Of a DNA stretch of 64,000 nucleotides, positions 22,046 through 33,711 are shown in pieces. The translations under genes and the position numbers were made by a program. This stretch comes from Xenoacremonium recifei (taxonomy: Eukaryota > Ascomycota > Sordariomycetes > Hypocreales > Nectriaceae). Position 1 is the stretch's first letter, and the number at the start of each line of letters is the position of its first letter. The notes below the pieces were generated by a model. That model made no database searches. It had not been told where the DNA came from and worked only from the letters and a program-made list of their open reading frames with translations. The DNA is taken from NCBI GenBank assembly GCA_012184525.1, contig WOFQ01000072.1:1-64000 (forward strand). Reading direction: 5' to 3'.

Positions 22046-22806
22046 GATGAGTGGATTGAGAATGCCTACGTTCGCCAATTCAGGGACGATCCTTCAGAAA
22101 GGGTTGACTGTCGTGTGCATACGCATTTTCACTGGACAGAGCGGTAAGTCTCGGGCTTTCCTAATCCCCGAAAACCCTTGCACGATTCCTCCGGACTTGG
22201 CTCGTTCCGGAGCAATGGTGACCTGTGAATTGCAGCCAATAGAAGGGATCCGCTAAATTTACTACTCTAGACTCTGCACATATCCCTCTTTTGTTATCAA
22301 ATGCTCAGGTCAACAAGGTAGGCTGGAGGTTTTTAGGGGAGCAGCGGAGGCGTTCAAATTGTGGATTGAACGAAGTGCCTTTATCTTTGAACGGCTTTGA
22401 GATGAATCTGACGACCTTTGCTATAATTCACTCCACCGGTGATGGTTCTTCTGGCCATTCAATGCCAGGACAAGATTCCCTGATAGTTTAGGATTCGTTT
22501 TAATGGCAAAAGAGAGTATCCGCTAGTGAACCCTGCGGTAAATTTATATCCCGATTCTGGCACCAGTATCTTCGTCTTTAGAGCGGATTTTCATAAACCC
22601 CATAAGAACTCTGTACCCTCGGGGCACAGCAGAGCCCGGCCTTGCAATTTGCCCCGTGTCTCGTGCATGACCACCCTATAAATCAGGGAGCTATCCTCCC
22701 TTCTATCACTCAATTGACTTCACAAACAGGAGCTTTCATGCGTGCCTTACTTCAATAAGGCCAGCAATATTTCAATCCTACTTGTGCATTTTTGTTAATC
22801 ACAATC
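22046..22806. promoter_or_regulatory. Divergent promoter with two TCCGGA palindromes
   Basis: TCCGGA occurs at 22190-22195 and 22206-22211, 16 bp apart, between the regulator and the exporter. CCG/CGG half sites arranged like this suit a Zn2Cys6 dimer. The part nearer 22807 contains a CTATAAAT box near 22676. Assignment is by motif only. Confidence 0.45.
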
Positions 22807-24864
22807 ATGCTCTCGAATCACGATTTAGCTTCGGCTTCAAACCCCGGTGTCAAAATAGTGAGGGAGAAAACGTTAACAGAAATGGCCATGGCAGAGTCGG
22901 ACCAGAAGTCCCCGAGTGACCCAGATCTAATCAAGGCGCCCCAACACTCCGAACCAAAGCCTTCAAAATCGAAGCTGGTCCTTGTCCTCATTTCGATCCT
23001 CCTCGCAATGTTCTTGATCTGCCTCGACCGCACTATCCTTGCGACGGTAAGAATTACCTATGAAGCACCCATTTCCATGACCATGACGAATGGATTTTGG
23101 AGTCACATATCCAAAGCTTACCTTTCATCTACATAAGGCCGTGCCGCAGATCAGCAACGATTTCCATTCCATCAAGGACGTCGGCTGGTACGGAAGCGCA
23201 TACTTGCTGACCAACTGCGCCTTACAACTGGTGTTCGGTAAACTTTATAAGTTGTTTCCTATCAAGACAATTCTTCTTATAAGCATCCTGTTGTTCGAGG
23301 CGGCCTCTGCTCTTTGCGGCGCGGCTCCGAGCTCTGTGTCCTTCATCATCGGAAGAGCTATTGCTGGTATCGGGGGTGCTGGTATTTCTGCGGGTGTGGT
23401 GAGATGACCAACTACTTTCCTAGCCTCCTGGCCTCTGTTGATGGCTAATGAGTTCTTGTGATGGTTTAGATTGTTTCTATCGTCTACATTGTTCCCCTCA
23501 AGCAACAACCGCTTATTCAAGGCATGTTCGGCGCCCTGATGGGCGTCTCTTCAGTTACGGGGCCTCTGCTTGGGGGAGCTTTTACCACATACGTAACATG
23601 GCGCTGGTGTTTCTACATAAATCTGCCTATTGGTGGCGCGGCTATGGTCATCATCTTCCTAATTCTCGACATCAGTGGCCAGGATATTGCAGTTATCCCT
23701 TTATCGGACAAGTTGAAGCAGATTGATGTGATCGGAACTACCTTTCTTGTTCCTAGTGTGGTATCCCTTCTGCTAGCGCTTCAATGGGGTGGTCAGACGT
23801 ATCCGGTGAGTACCACATGCCATTTGCTAAGCATTTTAAAGACAAGTCACCCCTGATCTTTGGATTAAACACGAACTTCAATTCCTTTTCATCATACTAA
23901 ATTATTCTTTAGTGGAGTGACGGGCGTATTATCGCATTGTTGGTCGTTTCCGGGGTGTTGATGATTGCTTTTTTTGTCACACAAGCTGTCTCACCCCGGA
24001 CGGCAACACTTCCTCCACGTCTTTTCAAGCAGCGAAGTCTTGTTGCTGGTTTTGTTACAATCTTCCTCATCATGTGCGGGAATTACATCGTTGGTAAGAA
24101 AAGGGTATTGTTCATTTGTGGTCACAGCTCTGACCAGAACCGTAGTCTACTTTCTTCCGATTTGGTTTCAAGCTATCAAAGGCACCTCGGCCGCGGAATC
24201 TGGCATCCGGACTTTGCCCCTCATGCTGTCCATGGTTCTGGCCTCCATTGTCGGCGGTATTGCAACAACTAGAGTCGGATATTACACCCCATTTGCCATC
24301 GGAGGCACCTGTATAATGGCTATTGGGGCCGGACTCCTCACGACCCTGCAGGTGGACACAGGCCCTGGAAAATGGATCAGCTACCAGATCATCTACGGCT
24401 TCGGGCTCGGTTTCTGTATGCAGGTACCAGCTCTCGCGGCGCAAGCCTCATTACCAAAGAGTGACGTCTCAATGGGCATCGGCCTGATCCTTTTCGGCAC
24501 TCTTCTAGGCGCCTCTGTATATGTGTCTGTTGGAGAGAGCATCTTACTAAACAAGCTCGTCGCCAAACTTGCTGGAATCCCGGGTGTCGATCCAACTCTC
24601 CTTACGTCGGGCGGGGCCACGTCTCTGATTAGTTCGTTACCGGCGACCAGTCGAGGAGTGATCCTCCATAGTTACAATGCTGCGCTGCGACAGGTCTTTC
24701 TTGCTGGTGTCGTCCCGTGTGCTTTGAGCGTTCTCGGTGCTGCATCCATAGAGTGGAAAAGTGTCAAAAGAGCTGAGGGAGGGAAGGCAGCAGATGTCAA
24801 GAGCAGCACTGAGGACATGACGAACAGTTCGAACACGAGGGCCGTCCTTGAAGACAAAGTGTGA
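22807..24864 (+). CDS. MFS drug:H+ antiporter, DHA2 (14-TM) family
   Basis: Exons 22807-23046, 23138-23398, 23470-23805, 23913-24093 and 24146-24864 give 578 residues. A charged N-terminal tail of about 55 residues precedes the first membrane segment. Family motifs: LDRTILATAVPQI in TM1, DVGWYGSAYLLTNCALQ, GRAIAGIGGAGI, and motif C as SVTGPLLGGAF, then WRWCFYINLPIGG. About 14 hydrophobic stretches follow, with VYFLPIWFQAIKG restored by the last splice. Such proteins export drugs or secondary metabolites at the plasma membrane. Its divergent neighbour is a Zn2Cys6 regulator, a common pair for efflux. No defect is seen. Confidence 0.9.
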
Positions 24865-24965
24865 GAAATTACACAAGACTTGTCAAGGGTCTTGATATTA
24901 TGCCTCGGCAGTTCTTTCCCTCACCAATAGTTAGAGTATCTTAAATAATGGTATGAAGGCCTCTG

Positions 24966-26503
24966 TTAACTCCCTATGATCCTCCGGATATTGCACTCAT
25001 TCAAGCATTGGAAGATCGTGAGTTGAGGTTCGGCTACTTGTTTTGCAGTATCTTTCTGCTCACCGGTTAATTCCTTTCCTTCAACATCGCTGGACCTGAC
25101 ACTCTCTGAATTGCCATGAGAAGATTTTACCAGTTGTTTTCTATGCCATGTGCTTGAAAATCCAGCAATAACATAGTTTTCCTTTGTACACGCTGCAACA
25201 AATTGCTCTCCTTGCCCAACCGCCATTATGGCATCCGGACCACCAGTCCACATTCCTCCAGGCAATGATGCCGCGTTGATGTGTAGGTAATATCCATAAG
25301 GATAGTCTCCAACTGGTGTCTGTTGACGAGTTGCTGCTTCAAGGTATGTTTCAGAAACAACACGCTGGCCTTGGTAGATGCCTTTGTTGAGAAGAAGCAT
25401 TCCAAGCTTAGCTAGATTTCTGAGGCTTATCGAAAAACCTCCTGCCGCAAGAACAGGAAGGGAAGTTGGCGGTGGGACTGAAATAGATTCAGTAAATAAC
25501 CTCAATGTCATGTGTTGCTTTTACCTTTCTTAATCGAAGGCATAGGCATCTATCGATAATGAGTTATCCCCAGTGGCGCAAACAGGTATTTATCTGCAAA
25601 GCCAGGGAGTGACATCCCACTTTTGCGCTCGATCAAACATCCGATGAGTGCAGGGAGTCCATTGTCATAGTGATAGCGTGACCCTGGTGTAAATTGTCGC
25701 TTTGAGCCTAACACGAATTGCTCTACGTCAGTGCTCGCAAGTAACTCTTGGGCATTTTCAGGTGTATGAACTGTCCCCGTGGTCATTGATAAGACGTGAT
25801 GGACTGAGATTGGAGGACTAGCGCTCCAATCTGTAGATATCCAGGGGAAATGTTCGCCTATCGCATCCTGCGGAGTAAATAAGCCGCGGTCGATTGCAAT
25901 GCCAGCTAAAAGCGATGTGATTGATTTAGTACATGAAGAGACCTGATGTAAAGTGTCTTGCGAAAACCCCCAAAAGTATTTCTCTGCCACTACTTTGCTG
26001 TCTTTCATGAATAGTAGTGCATCGATCCGAGGGTGCAATGCGTCTGCACTAGTTCCCGAGTAACCTGCAAGGACTTGAGGAACGATTTGCTCAAACGGTG
26101 AAGGTAGTTTTGCGTTCCCAGCAATTGTCGGCTTCAAAAAACGTTCCCACAATGTCGCATCTTTAGTCATAGCTGCGGAGTATCTACCAAGACCAGTCAT
26201 TCCCTCGCCTTGGACGTCTATTCGTAGTATATCAGACCCTACCACATGCCCTCGGATATTTACGCTTGTGGCCATGATCCAGTGGGGGATAGATGCGGTG
26301 AAAGTTCTATCGTTTTGGAACTGTAAACGCGATTGTGGAGGTGCCAAGTAATGGCGATCTCTCAAACGCAAATACCATTCTTGGTTGGACATGAAGATTT
26401 CGATTTGTGTAAACGTGTCATAAGGTCTATCAAGACAAGCTCCAAACCACGTGCCCGAAAGAGAGTTGGAAGTTTCCATAGCATATGCGAATGAGAGTGA
26501 CAA
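24966..26503 (-). pseudogene. Beta-lactamase-fold serine hydrolase with an in-frame amber codon
   Basis: Exon 1 runs from ATG 26503 to about 25525, exon 2 from 25477 to 24966; the intron (GTAAAA to TTTCAG) keeps frame. The class C serine-hydrolase motifs are present: SxxK in SSCTKSITS and YxN in YHYDNGLPALIG. After LFAPLGITHYR comes TAG at 25550-25552, then the frame stays open through MPMPSIKK into VPPPTSLPVLAAGGFS. Relatives usually have Trp here, so TGG to TAG is the simplest reading. Without the stop the product would be about 500 residues. It may be a dead gene, a sequencing error or, less likely, a readthrough gene. It faces a sugar porter. Confidence 0.75.
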
Positions 26504-27048
26504 GCTGGTAGAAGATGGTCGGGGTTGAGAATAGGTAGCGGTTCGATTCTGATGGCGCGATCAAGATTAAATCGGGATTATTGACGGTGATGAACCTATC
26601 TCTGGCAATTTGAGTGTTCGGTTCGGCTTTCGCCCTTCCAATTCTTTGGCCTAGCGTTTCCTCAAGTTGATAGAATTGAGAAGGTGTATTGTCTGGAAGG
26701 TCGGTAGGTGTATCCAAGATAAGCGTCCATCGGCTTTCGAGCATGATCGGGGTTCGGTTTAGATAAGAGATTTGTCGCGCGAACCCGGTCAAAATGCCGG
26801 ATTCCGCACGATGGGCCAAACCCGAGTCCCGAGGCCTTTATCGACCAATCCAAGATCCGGCCTCTTAGACGAGATAAGAATGTTGGAGTAGCACGGTAGA
26901 AAGATATAAAGAATAAAAGCGCTTGCCATTTGTCCAGGTCAGAAGATTACCTATCACACTATTCTGTCCTAACAACTCACGATCTCTCCTTAACTCGCAA
27001 CAAAGACAAGGGCAATACGTAAACTTCCCCACTGAAGCCTCGGCCGAC
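26504..27048. promoter_or_regulatory. Divergent promoter of hydrolase and sugar porter
   Basis: No gene is seen; the long frames here begin with non-ATG codons or oppose the promoters. Several CCGG/CCG blocks occur near 26800-26860 that could serve a Zn2Cys6 factor. Confidence 0.4.
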
Positions 27049-28644
27049 ATGGCAAGTCTTCTGGCCAAGGCAAAAGAAGTTCCGCTATGGCGGGACATGA
27101 CTGGTCGATCCGCATACGTCGCCGCAACTTCGTGCATTGCAGCCGTGGTATATGGATACGACGTGTCGTGGTGGTCTTCTGTGCTCGGGATGCCTTCATT
27201 CACTAAACGCTATGGTAAGCTAAACCTAGCTACAGGAGCATATGCCATTTCGGCCCCTTTGCAATCAGCAGGCAGCTCCGTGCCCTCTGTCGGTCTGGTC
27301 ATCGGGTCCGTGTTGTGCCATACGCTGAGTGATCGTATCGGTCGACGAGCCACTCTATTCGTCGCTTGCGTGCTATACATTATTGCAATCATCATTGAGG
27401 TTACGGGAAATTCCTTCTGGCAGATCGTGATGGGTCGCTTCATCAACTCAATTCCCCAAGGCATGTCTGCAACGCTGCTCCCGATGTATCAGTCCGAATG
27501 CGCGCCAGCCTCCTGCCGAGGGGCCCTTATTGGGCTGTATACCTGGTTCCTTGACATTGGCGCTGTCACGGCTACTGGGATCATTTATAACACTTGGGAT
27601 CGGCCAGACTCGGGGGCCTACAAAATCGTCATGGGCGTCCAAATGATCTATCCCATTCTCATCCTTTTCAGCCTGAAATGGCTACCCGAGACCCCCCGAT
27701 ACCTATATATGAAGGGCAAGGTCGACGAAGCCTTGGTTGTGTTGCAATCACTTAGGGTTCATCCTGATCAGGCTGACCGAGAGTTGCAAGAGATCCAGGA
27801 GTCTCTTGAAGTCCACTATGAGTCGTCATGGCTGGATCTTTTACGTGGCTCGAACTTGCGCAGAACCGTGATCACGATCTTTATCGCCACCGTGGAGGCC
27901 TGGCAAGGTCTCTCGTTTATCGGCAACTATCTCGTCGTTTTCTTCATCTCTCTCGGCACCACCAACACTTATCAGCTCGTTGTGCTGATCAACTCAGTCT
28001 TGCTCATCACCTTAACCTTCTTTTTCTGGGCTCCGGATTATTTCGGACGCCGTACTCTACTCTTGTTTGGTTCAGGGGTGATGTGGGCAACTTTCTTTAT
28101 TATGGCGGGCGTCGGTGGTCGACAGGTGTTAGCAATCTCCCCGACGAGTCAGAGGGTGTGCCTCGCCATGCTATTTATCTGGTCTATTACGTACTCCAGC
28201 ACTTGGGCAAATCTCACATGGGTGACTCTGGGTGAAATACCAACAACGCGACTGAAGTCTAAGACGTCCGGTCTTGCGTACGGAACGCAAGCCGCGTCGA
28301 GCATTGCCATTAGCGTTTTCTCCCCGTATCTACAAAGTGACGAGTACGTCAACTGGGGCGCATACATTGGCTTCTTCTTCGGTTCATTCTCTCTTCTTGC
28401 CTTCCTTTTTGTATATTTCTTCCTTCCTGAGGTCAAAGGCTTGTCCATTGAACAAATGGATCTTCTCTTTGAGAAAAGGGCACCTATTTCTGAGTTTAAA
28501 AAGGCCACTAGAGGAAATGCGACAATCATCGAAGGTGCTGATGATTTGAGAGCAAAAGCGCTTGTTACCCATCGTCCCAAACAGGAGATAGCGACCACCG
28601 TGGAACCCCAGAAGTCTGATATCGAAAAGCAACTCGATGCATGA
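27049..28644 (+). CDS. MFS sugar porter (12 TM)
   Basis: A single exon from ATG 27049 codes for 531 residues. The sugar porter signatures are clear: GYDVSWWSSVLGMPSF in TM1, DRIGRRATLF, GRFINSIPQG, PETPRYLYMKGK after TM6, and YFFLPEVKGLSIEQMD after TM12. The central loop (about residues 225-270) is long and charged as expected. It probably imports a sugar or polyol by proton symport at the plasma membrane; the substrate cannot be told. A longer frame upstream to 26923 lacks an ATG and is not used. It is divergent from the broken hydrolase and is followed by a regulator gene. Confidence 0.9.
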   Translation: MASLLAKAKEVPLWRDMTGRSAYVAATSCIAAVVYGYDVSWWSSVLGMPSFTKRYGKLNLATGAYAISAPLQSAGSSVPSVGLVIGSVLCHTLSDRIGRRATLFVACVLYIIAIIIEVTGNSFWQIVMGRFINSIPQGMSATLLPMYQSECAPASCRGALIGLYTWFLDIGAVTATGIIYNTWDRPDSGAYKIVMGVQMIYPILILFSLKWLPETPRYLYMKGKVDEALVVLQSLRVHPDQADRELQEIQESLEVHYESSWLDLLRGSNLRRTVITIFIATVEAWQGLSFIGNYLVVFFISLGTTNTYQLVVLINSVLLITLTFFFWAPDYFGRRTLLLFGSGVMWATFFIMAGVGGRQVLAISPTSQRVCLAMLFIWSITYSSTWANLTWVTLGEIPTTRLKSKTSGLAYGTQAASSIAISVFSPYLQSDEYVNWGAYIGFFFGSFSLLAFLFVYFFLPEVKGLSIEQMDLLFEKRAPISEFKKATRGNATIIEGADDLRAKALVTHRPKQEIATTVEPQKSDIEKQLDA

Positions 28645-29614
28645 AGTGCGCACAGAATCTGGATAAGGAGAGAGACATAGGAGCATCGATTGATTGCCGT
28701 ATCGTTCGAATTTGAGCTCACTTTATTTTAATCTTCCTTTTAGTAATAGGACAACGTTTCTGTCATTGACATGCACATTCGCTGCTTCCAAAGAAAAGGA
28801 CAAGATGAGAATCTAAACCACCACAACGGGACCTAGTAACCCCATCGCTAATCTTATATACAAACACTCCCGTAACTTGAAAACATAGGTTGTATTGCTC
28901 CAGCGCAATCACCGGCCTCTTATGGCAAATTTCATGAAAGTGATTTGTAGGAAATTATTAAAGTCGACGAACATTACACTTGAGTCCAATTTACCAGTTA
29001 CTTACACTTACTCGGGTACTCTCAAAGGAATCTTCAGTTTCCTGTCCCACAACTGATTCATGTGTCGCTATTTCATTTGCTGCCCTTCCACGAAAGACAA
29101 CCGTTTCTATCTAATACACCTACAATGGCAAAGTCTACGAAAGCAGTCCAATTCATACTCAAACATGCTGAGTCGAGGCATCCGGGCCTATTTTCCGCAG
29201 CTTTGCACACTCAATGATGCTCATTCGAACCGAGGCGTAAAATGATACAAGGGTGCCACTTTGTTGGTAAGAGACGTCTGCACGACGCAAATGCTTTGTT
29301 ATGATCTCTCCCAAGGTGGTCTACATTGCTGATCATACTCCCAAGCACGCATTATGCGAGCAGGGGAACGGAAAACGATAAGCAGCCAGACAGACGAATT
29401 AACGTCTCATAATTAGTCGTTAGTTTAGTCCGGCTATCCACTTCGAATGGATTGGCGTCGGAGGTGGCAGAAACCCGAGATAGCATTAGATTAGGATCCG
29501 AGATAAGAAGATGGGCTACCCAAGCGTGACACCGAAACCCGTCATCGCTGGATCTTTCGTCTCTGCAACCCGTTTGTCCTATTGCGACTTAATTGCTATT
29601 TCCGAGGGTACGAG
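28645..29614. other. Intergenic region before a regulator gene
   Basis: No gene is seen over nearly 1 kb; the minus-strand frame reaching 28721 is the shadow of the porter. CCGAGATA occurs twice near 29475 and 29498. Confidence 0.45.
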
Positions 29615-31651
29615 ATGCGAAGCACGATCGCCTGCGAGAGGTAAGCGCAACAATATAGTTTCCATCGATTGCGACAACTAATGAGAAGACAGGTGCCGGT
29701 AGGAAACCGCCTTGGCTTTAGAAAACTTCCGTGCTAATCATCGGTCCAGCAAGGCTAAAGTGAAATGCAAGCATACAGGATCTCCTCCGTGCCAAGGATG
29801 CCTGCGAAGTGGCACTGTCGACAGTTGTATCCTCGGCGGTCCAACTACTAAACACGGGGGCACTTTGTCTACTCATGGAGCGAAACGTAAAAGAGACACA
29901 GATCGGAGCCGACCAGACTCAATCACGACAGAAGAAAATTTCCGTGATGTTTTTGCCTCACTACCACGACACTTCGTGACAAGATCCATGTCAATCTTCC
30001 GATCTCAGTTTCCGGAATACGGCTTTATTCACCCCTCCGACCTCGATTTCCAGCCCGACGGACTATCGGATTTTGGGATGCTCAAGCTTTTAGCAATAGT
30101 TGCTGTGTCGCACCGATACATGGGCACAGACGCAAAATCTATCGGCGTCAAATGTGCATCTATTGTTTCTGACGAGGTACAGTCACGATTGCAATCTCTA
30201 CCTTGTCTCGAATTCGTTCAGACAGTTCTAATCATGGTCCTCCATCAATGGGGCGAGGGTGAGGGCTATAGTGCATGGTTGTTCACTGGCATAGCGGTTC
30301 GAATGGCTCAAGGCTCTCTTATTCCGAGCTCTTTGGGTCGCAATGCAGAGCAAAGAGAGGCAGTCACGTCAGAACCTCTGTCTGCATCAGAGAATCGCAC
30401 CGTATGGACATGTTTCCTGATGGATCGACTATTAAGTTGTGGGAGACATAGGCCGGCACTGTTGAAATTCGGAGACATGGAAATTGAACTTCCTGCAAAC
30501 GATGAAGCATATGCACTTTGTACGTCTATTTCGCTACCGAAACCGGAGACAAGATTGGGGTTTTCCTATAGTTTTCGGATCATCATCCAAGGCCTTGACA
30601 TTTGGTCCGTTGTACATGGTTGGGCCGCTAATGGAGGCCGGAAGCATGTTGGCATGACCGAACCGCAACACTGTCCATGGCAACCAATGTCACATTGGGC
30701 ACAGATGAGGTTGAGACTAGAGGAGTGGAGGAACCGCCAAGAATGGTCTCTCAAATACCCTGAAACTAAAGTCACTACTCATGCACATTTCAGAAGGGCA
30801 GAAGTCTTTGCATATATCAACCTCATCTACTACGTCAGGTGAGATTCTCTGACATCAATTGTCATCTAAATTGCTAATCTAGGACTCCCAGCCTTGTCTT
30901 CCTTTGTCGGGAGTATATCCCTTTCTTGCCTCTGGGAGAGACGGGCCCTCGAGGGCCTCTTGATCCGCCTCTTCTTAAAGACACTGCTCCCAACGGATTC
31001 TGGGAAAAGAACTCGGCAGAGCTCTTCCATTCTGTGGCACACATGACCAGACTTATGCGAGATCTTCGCTATTCCGATGCGTCAATTTCCACCCCTTTTA
31101 CTGGCCTGTGTGCCTTCACCTCGGCTCTAATGAACCTCTATCTAGCGGCGTTTCCGTATATGGGTGGAGGTTGCGATGCTTCTGCTGCGATGGCATTAGT
31201 AAGTGAAAACATAGTGGATTTAAAGATGGTATGTGGGTTGTGGAAGCTGGGTGATGAGTGGCTAGAGACGGTTGAGGCAGCACGAAATCTGTACCGTCAG
31301 GTGTCGTCAATGGAAGGCCCATACTCCGGTCGAGGATCCAGAGACCATTATCCCGAACTGGAAGACTCGATTAACTTGGCGAGACTGAAAGGGATGCCAA
31401 CTAGAGAGCCGTCCAAAACTTCACCGATGCAAACAGAGGCTAGCATCGACTCCGATCCGCCCAGGCAAGATAGCGACTGCGAATTGTCACAGCAACAGCC
31501 ATCCAGGGACTCGCTCTTCATTCCTGGTGAGGTGAGCGATATTAACCCAAACTTTGATGCTGGGACTATGAGCGATGAGGGCATCCGTCTATGGTCGTTT
31601 TGGGATGATCCTTTTGTATTATCACGTTTGAACCATAGCCACTTTGAATGA
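29615..31651 (+). CDS. Zn2Cys6 transcription factor with a 6-nt microexon
   Basis: Four exons: 29615-29640, 29693-29698 (six bases, GTGCCG), 29750-30838 and 30883-31651, 629 residues. Only this splicing yields a full zinc cluster: CERCRKAKVKC then CQGCLRSGTVDSC. Both flanking introns (52 and 51 nt) have GT-AG ends and CTAAT branch sites. Skipping the microexon keeps frame but deletes the second cysteine. The middle domain shows RTVWTCFLMDRLLSCGRHRPALL and later SFWDDPF near the C-terminus. It is probably the regulator of the neighbouring aminotransferase/carboxylesterase pair or of the sugar porter upstream; that is positional inference. Confidence 0.82.
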
Positions 31652-31833
31652 AACGAGCAAGGCGGTTGTGAAAGTTTTGAAGTTGTTAATCTCAAAAGTC
31701 TCTGCTCACAAGCAATCACACTTGACAGACCGACTTGTGAGATAGGTCATAAGGATAGTATATGTGGTGCAGCTATCCTTTTTGGGGTTATGCAATTCCA
31801 ACTCAAAGCATCAGCAACCCGCGCTGTATTTCT

Positions 31834-33321
31834 TTACATCGGACGGTTCCGGCTATTGAAGATATCTGCTGTCTTCTCATACGCCCTAGCCAGTGTCGAG
31901 ACAGCGAATTCAAGTTCCTCGTCTGACACCGTGTATGGAGGAGCCAGTAATACATGATCACCCCTGATACCGTCGACCGTGGCACCTCCAGGATACACAG
32001 CAACTCCGAGGTCGAAAGCAGCCATTTGCACTCTTGCCCCGAATCCGAAGCTCTTAGGAAAGGGTATCTTTGCCGTTTTATCCAACATAAACTCTATACC
32101 CCAGAAAAGGCCTCGACCTCGAACTTCCCCGACGTGTTCTGAGTCCTTGAATGTATCCCGAAGTTTCCGTCTCAACTTTTCGCCCTGCTTCCTGCATCTT
32201 AGTACCAACCCATCGCGTTTAAGGATTTTCTGCACCGCGAGAGCTGCAGCACATGAGACTGGATGCGCTTGGTACGTGTGGCCGTGATTAAAGGCTGAGG
32301 TTCCTTGCCTGAAGCCGTTGACTATTCTTTGGTTTATGAGCATGCCCGCGATAGGGGCATATCCGCCCCCTAAGCCTTTGCCGATGGTAACAATGTCTGG
32401 CCGGATGCCTTCTCGAGAGAAAGCAAAATACGTTCCAGTCCTGCCGCTTCCGCACATGACTTCATCCAGGTGAAGTAAAATCCCGTATTTGTCACAAAGA
32501 GATCGGATGGAAGGCCAATAACCCTTAGGTGCTGTCATTGCGCCGAGTGCTGCGCCTCCCACCGTCTCAGCGCTGTAGACTGGATGAGTTCAATGTAAAT
32601 GCTGAGACAGAGAAGAGTCTTACATGAAAGATATGATGTTCTCGGGGCCGATACGAACAAATTCCTCTTCGACCTCTGCCACAAGACGCTTGACAAACTC
32701 CCCTTCGTTCTCGTCCTCTTTGCGACCATGGTAAAGATCCGCTGGACCGACATGAGACACGTGTGGTAGAAGTATGTCCTGATAGGGTACTTTTCTACCA
32801 ATTACTGTTGACACGGACATAGCCCCTATGGTATTGCCATGATAGCCCTGGCGTCTTGAGACAAAATGTCGCCTCTGTGTCTCGCCCTTCTCTACCCAGT
32901 ACTGCCTGGCACACTTCATGCCTGCATCATTTGCTTCACTACCACTTCCAACAAAGAACGCCTTTTTCAGGCCGTGATCGAACTCCTCCTGTTCTCTCTC
33001 AAGCACACAGCGGGCAAGTTCCTCGGCAGAATCGGTTATGTAAGCGAGCGTATGGACATAGCTGACCTTGGCCATTTGGCAAGCAGTTGCACCAATGACC
33101 TCTTCGCTACCGTGGCCGATAATTGCCACAGCAGCGCCGCCACAGGCATCGAGAATCTTTCGACCATCCTCAAGATAAAGATAGCTCCCGGAGGCCGACT
33201 TGACGTTTAACGGTCGTTCAATTAGTGAACGGTGGAGAAGGAATGGTTGTTGGGCCTCTTGCTTGCTTGGTAGAAGAACATCTGCCACCTCACTGGGCTC
33301 ATGAAGAATTGAGGGAGCCAT
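31834..33321 (-). CDS. Class III PLP-dependent aminotransferase
   Basis: Exons 32624-33321 and 31834-32572 give 478 residues. The start is ATG 33321 (MAPSILHEPSEV). Class III signatures: FVGSGSEANDAGMK (PLP phosphate site), HLDEVMCGSGRTGT, and the PLP lysine in TIGKGLGGGYAPIAGM. The C-terminal small domain is complete (VGEVRGRGLFWGIEF). The intron acceptor TCTACAG joins SF to IAETVGGAALGAM in frame. Such enzymes move an amino group from an amine or omega-amino acid to a keto acid. It is divergent from a type-B carboxylesterase 390 bp away, hinting at joint action on an amine-bearing ester. No lesion is seen. Confidence 0.9.
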
Positions 33322-33711
33322 CTTCGGTAGCAATTGGCATTGACAATTAAAGAGTCCTTATCAGGCTACTCACCGTTCCTTCACTGTTGTCCGAATTACC
33401 CTACCAACGACCTTACATACTAGTTTGAGAATTGGTGGAATCCGTTCTGAAACCCGTCATTGTGGGGAACATCGGGACTCAAACGCGAGATCCGTCAAGA
33501 TTAGATACTATCTCTAAGTGGAGCTCACTGCCGATGGTATTCCGGCTGGGATTTGTGCATTGATAGCACTCGACTGGTGGGATCATGGTCGGCTGATCCG
33601 TCTTGAAACAGACTTTTAGATGAGATATATACTTCTGAGCATTCCTTATTCAGCACTTTGTATCAAGAAGCAGTACTTACAGGCAATAATTCAACAGTCT
33701 CAGTGGCCAAT
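33322..33711. promoter_or_regulatory. Shared divergent promoter, aminotransferase and carboxylesterase
   Basis: Only 390 bp separate the start codons. A TATATA box lies near 33626. No clear inverted repeat is visible, but joint control is likely from the short distance. Confidence 0.45.

Noticed and set aside
26430..26853. Minus-strand proteins upstream of the broken hydrolase
   Set aside because: They lie in the divergent promoter, partly start at non-ATG codons and show no domain.
28149..28721. Minus-strand frame of 190 codons within the sugar porter
   Set aside because: Antisense shadow of a well supported porter coding region.
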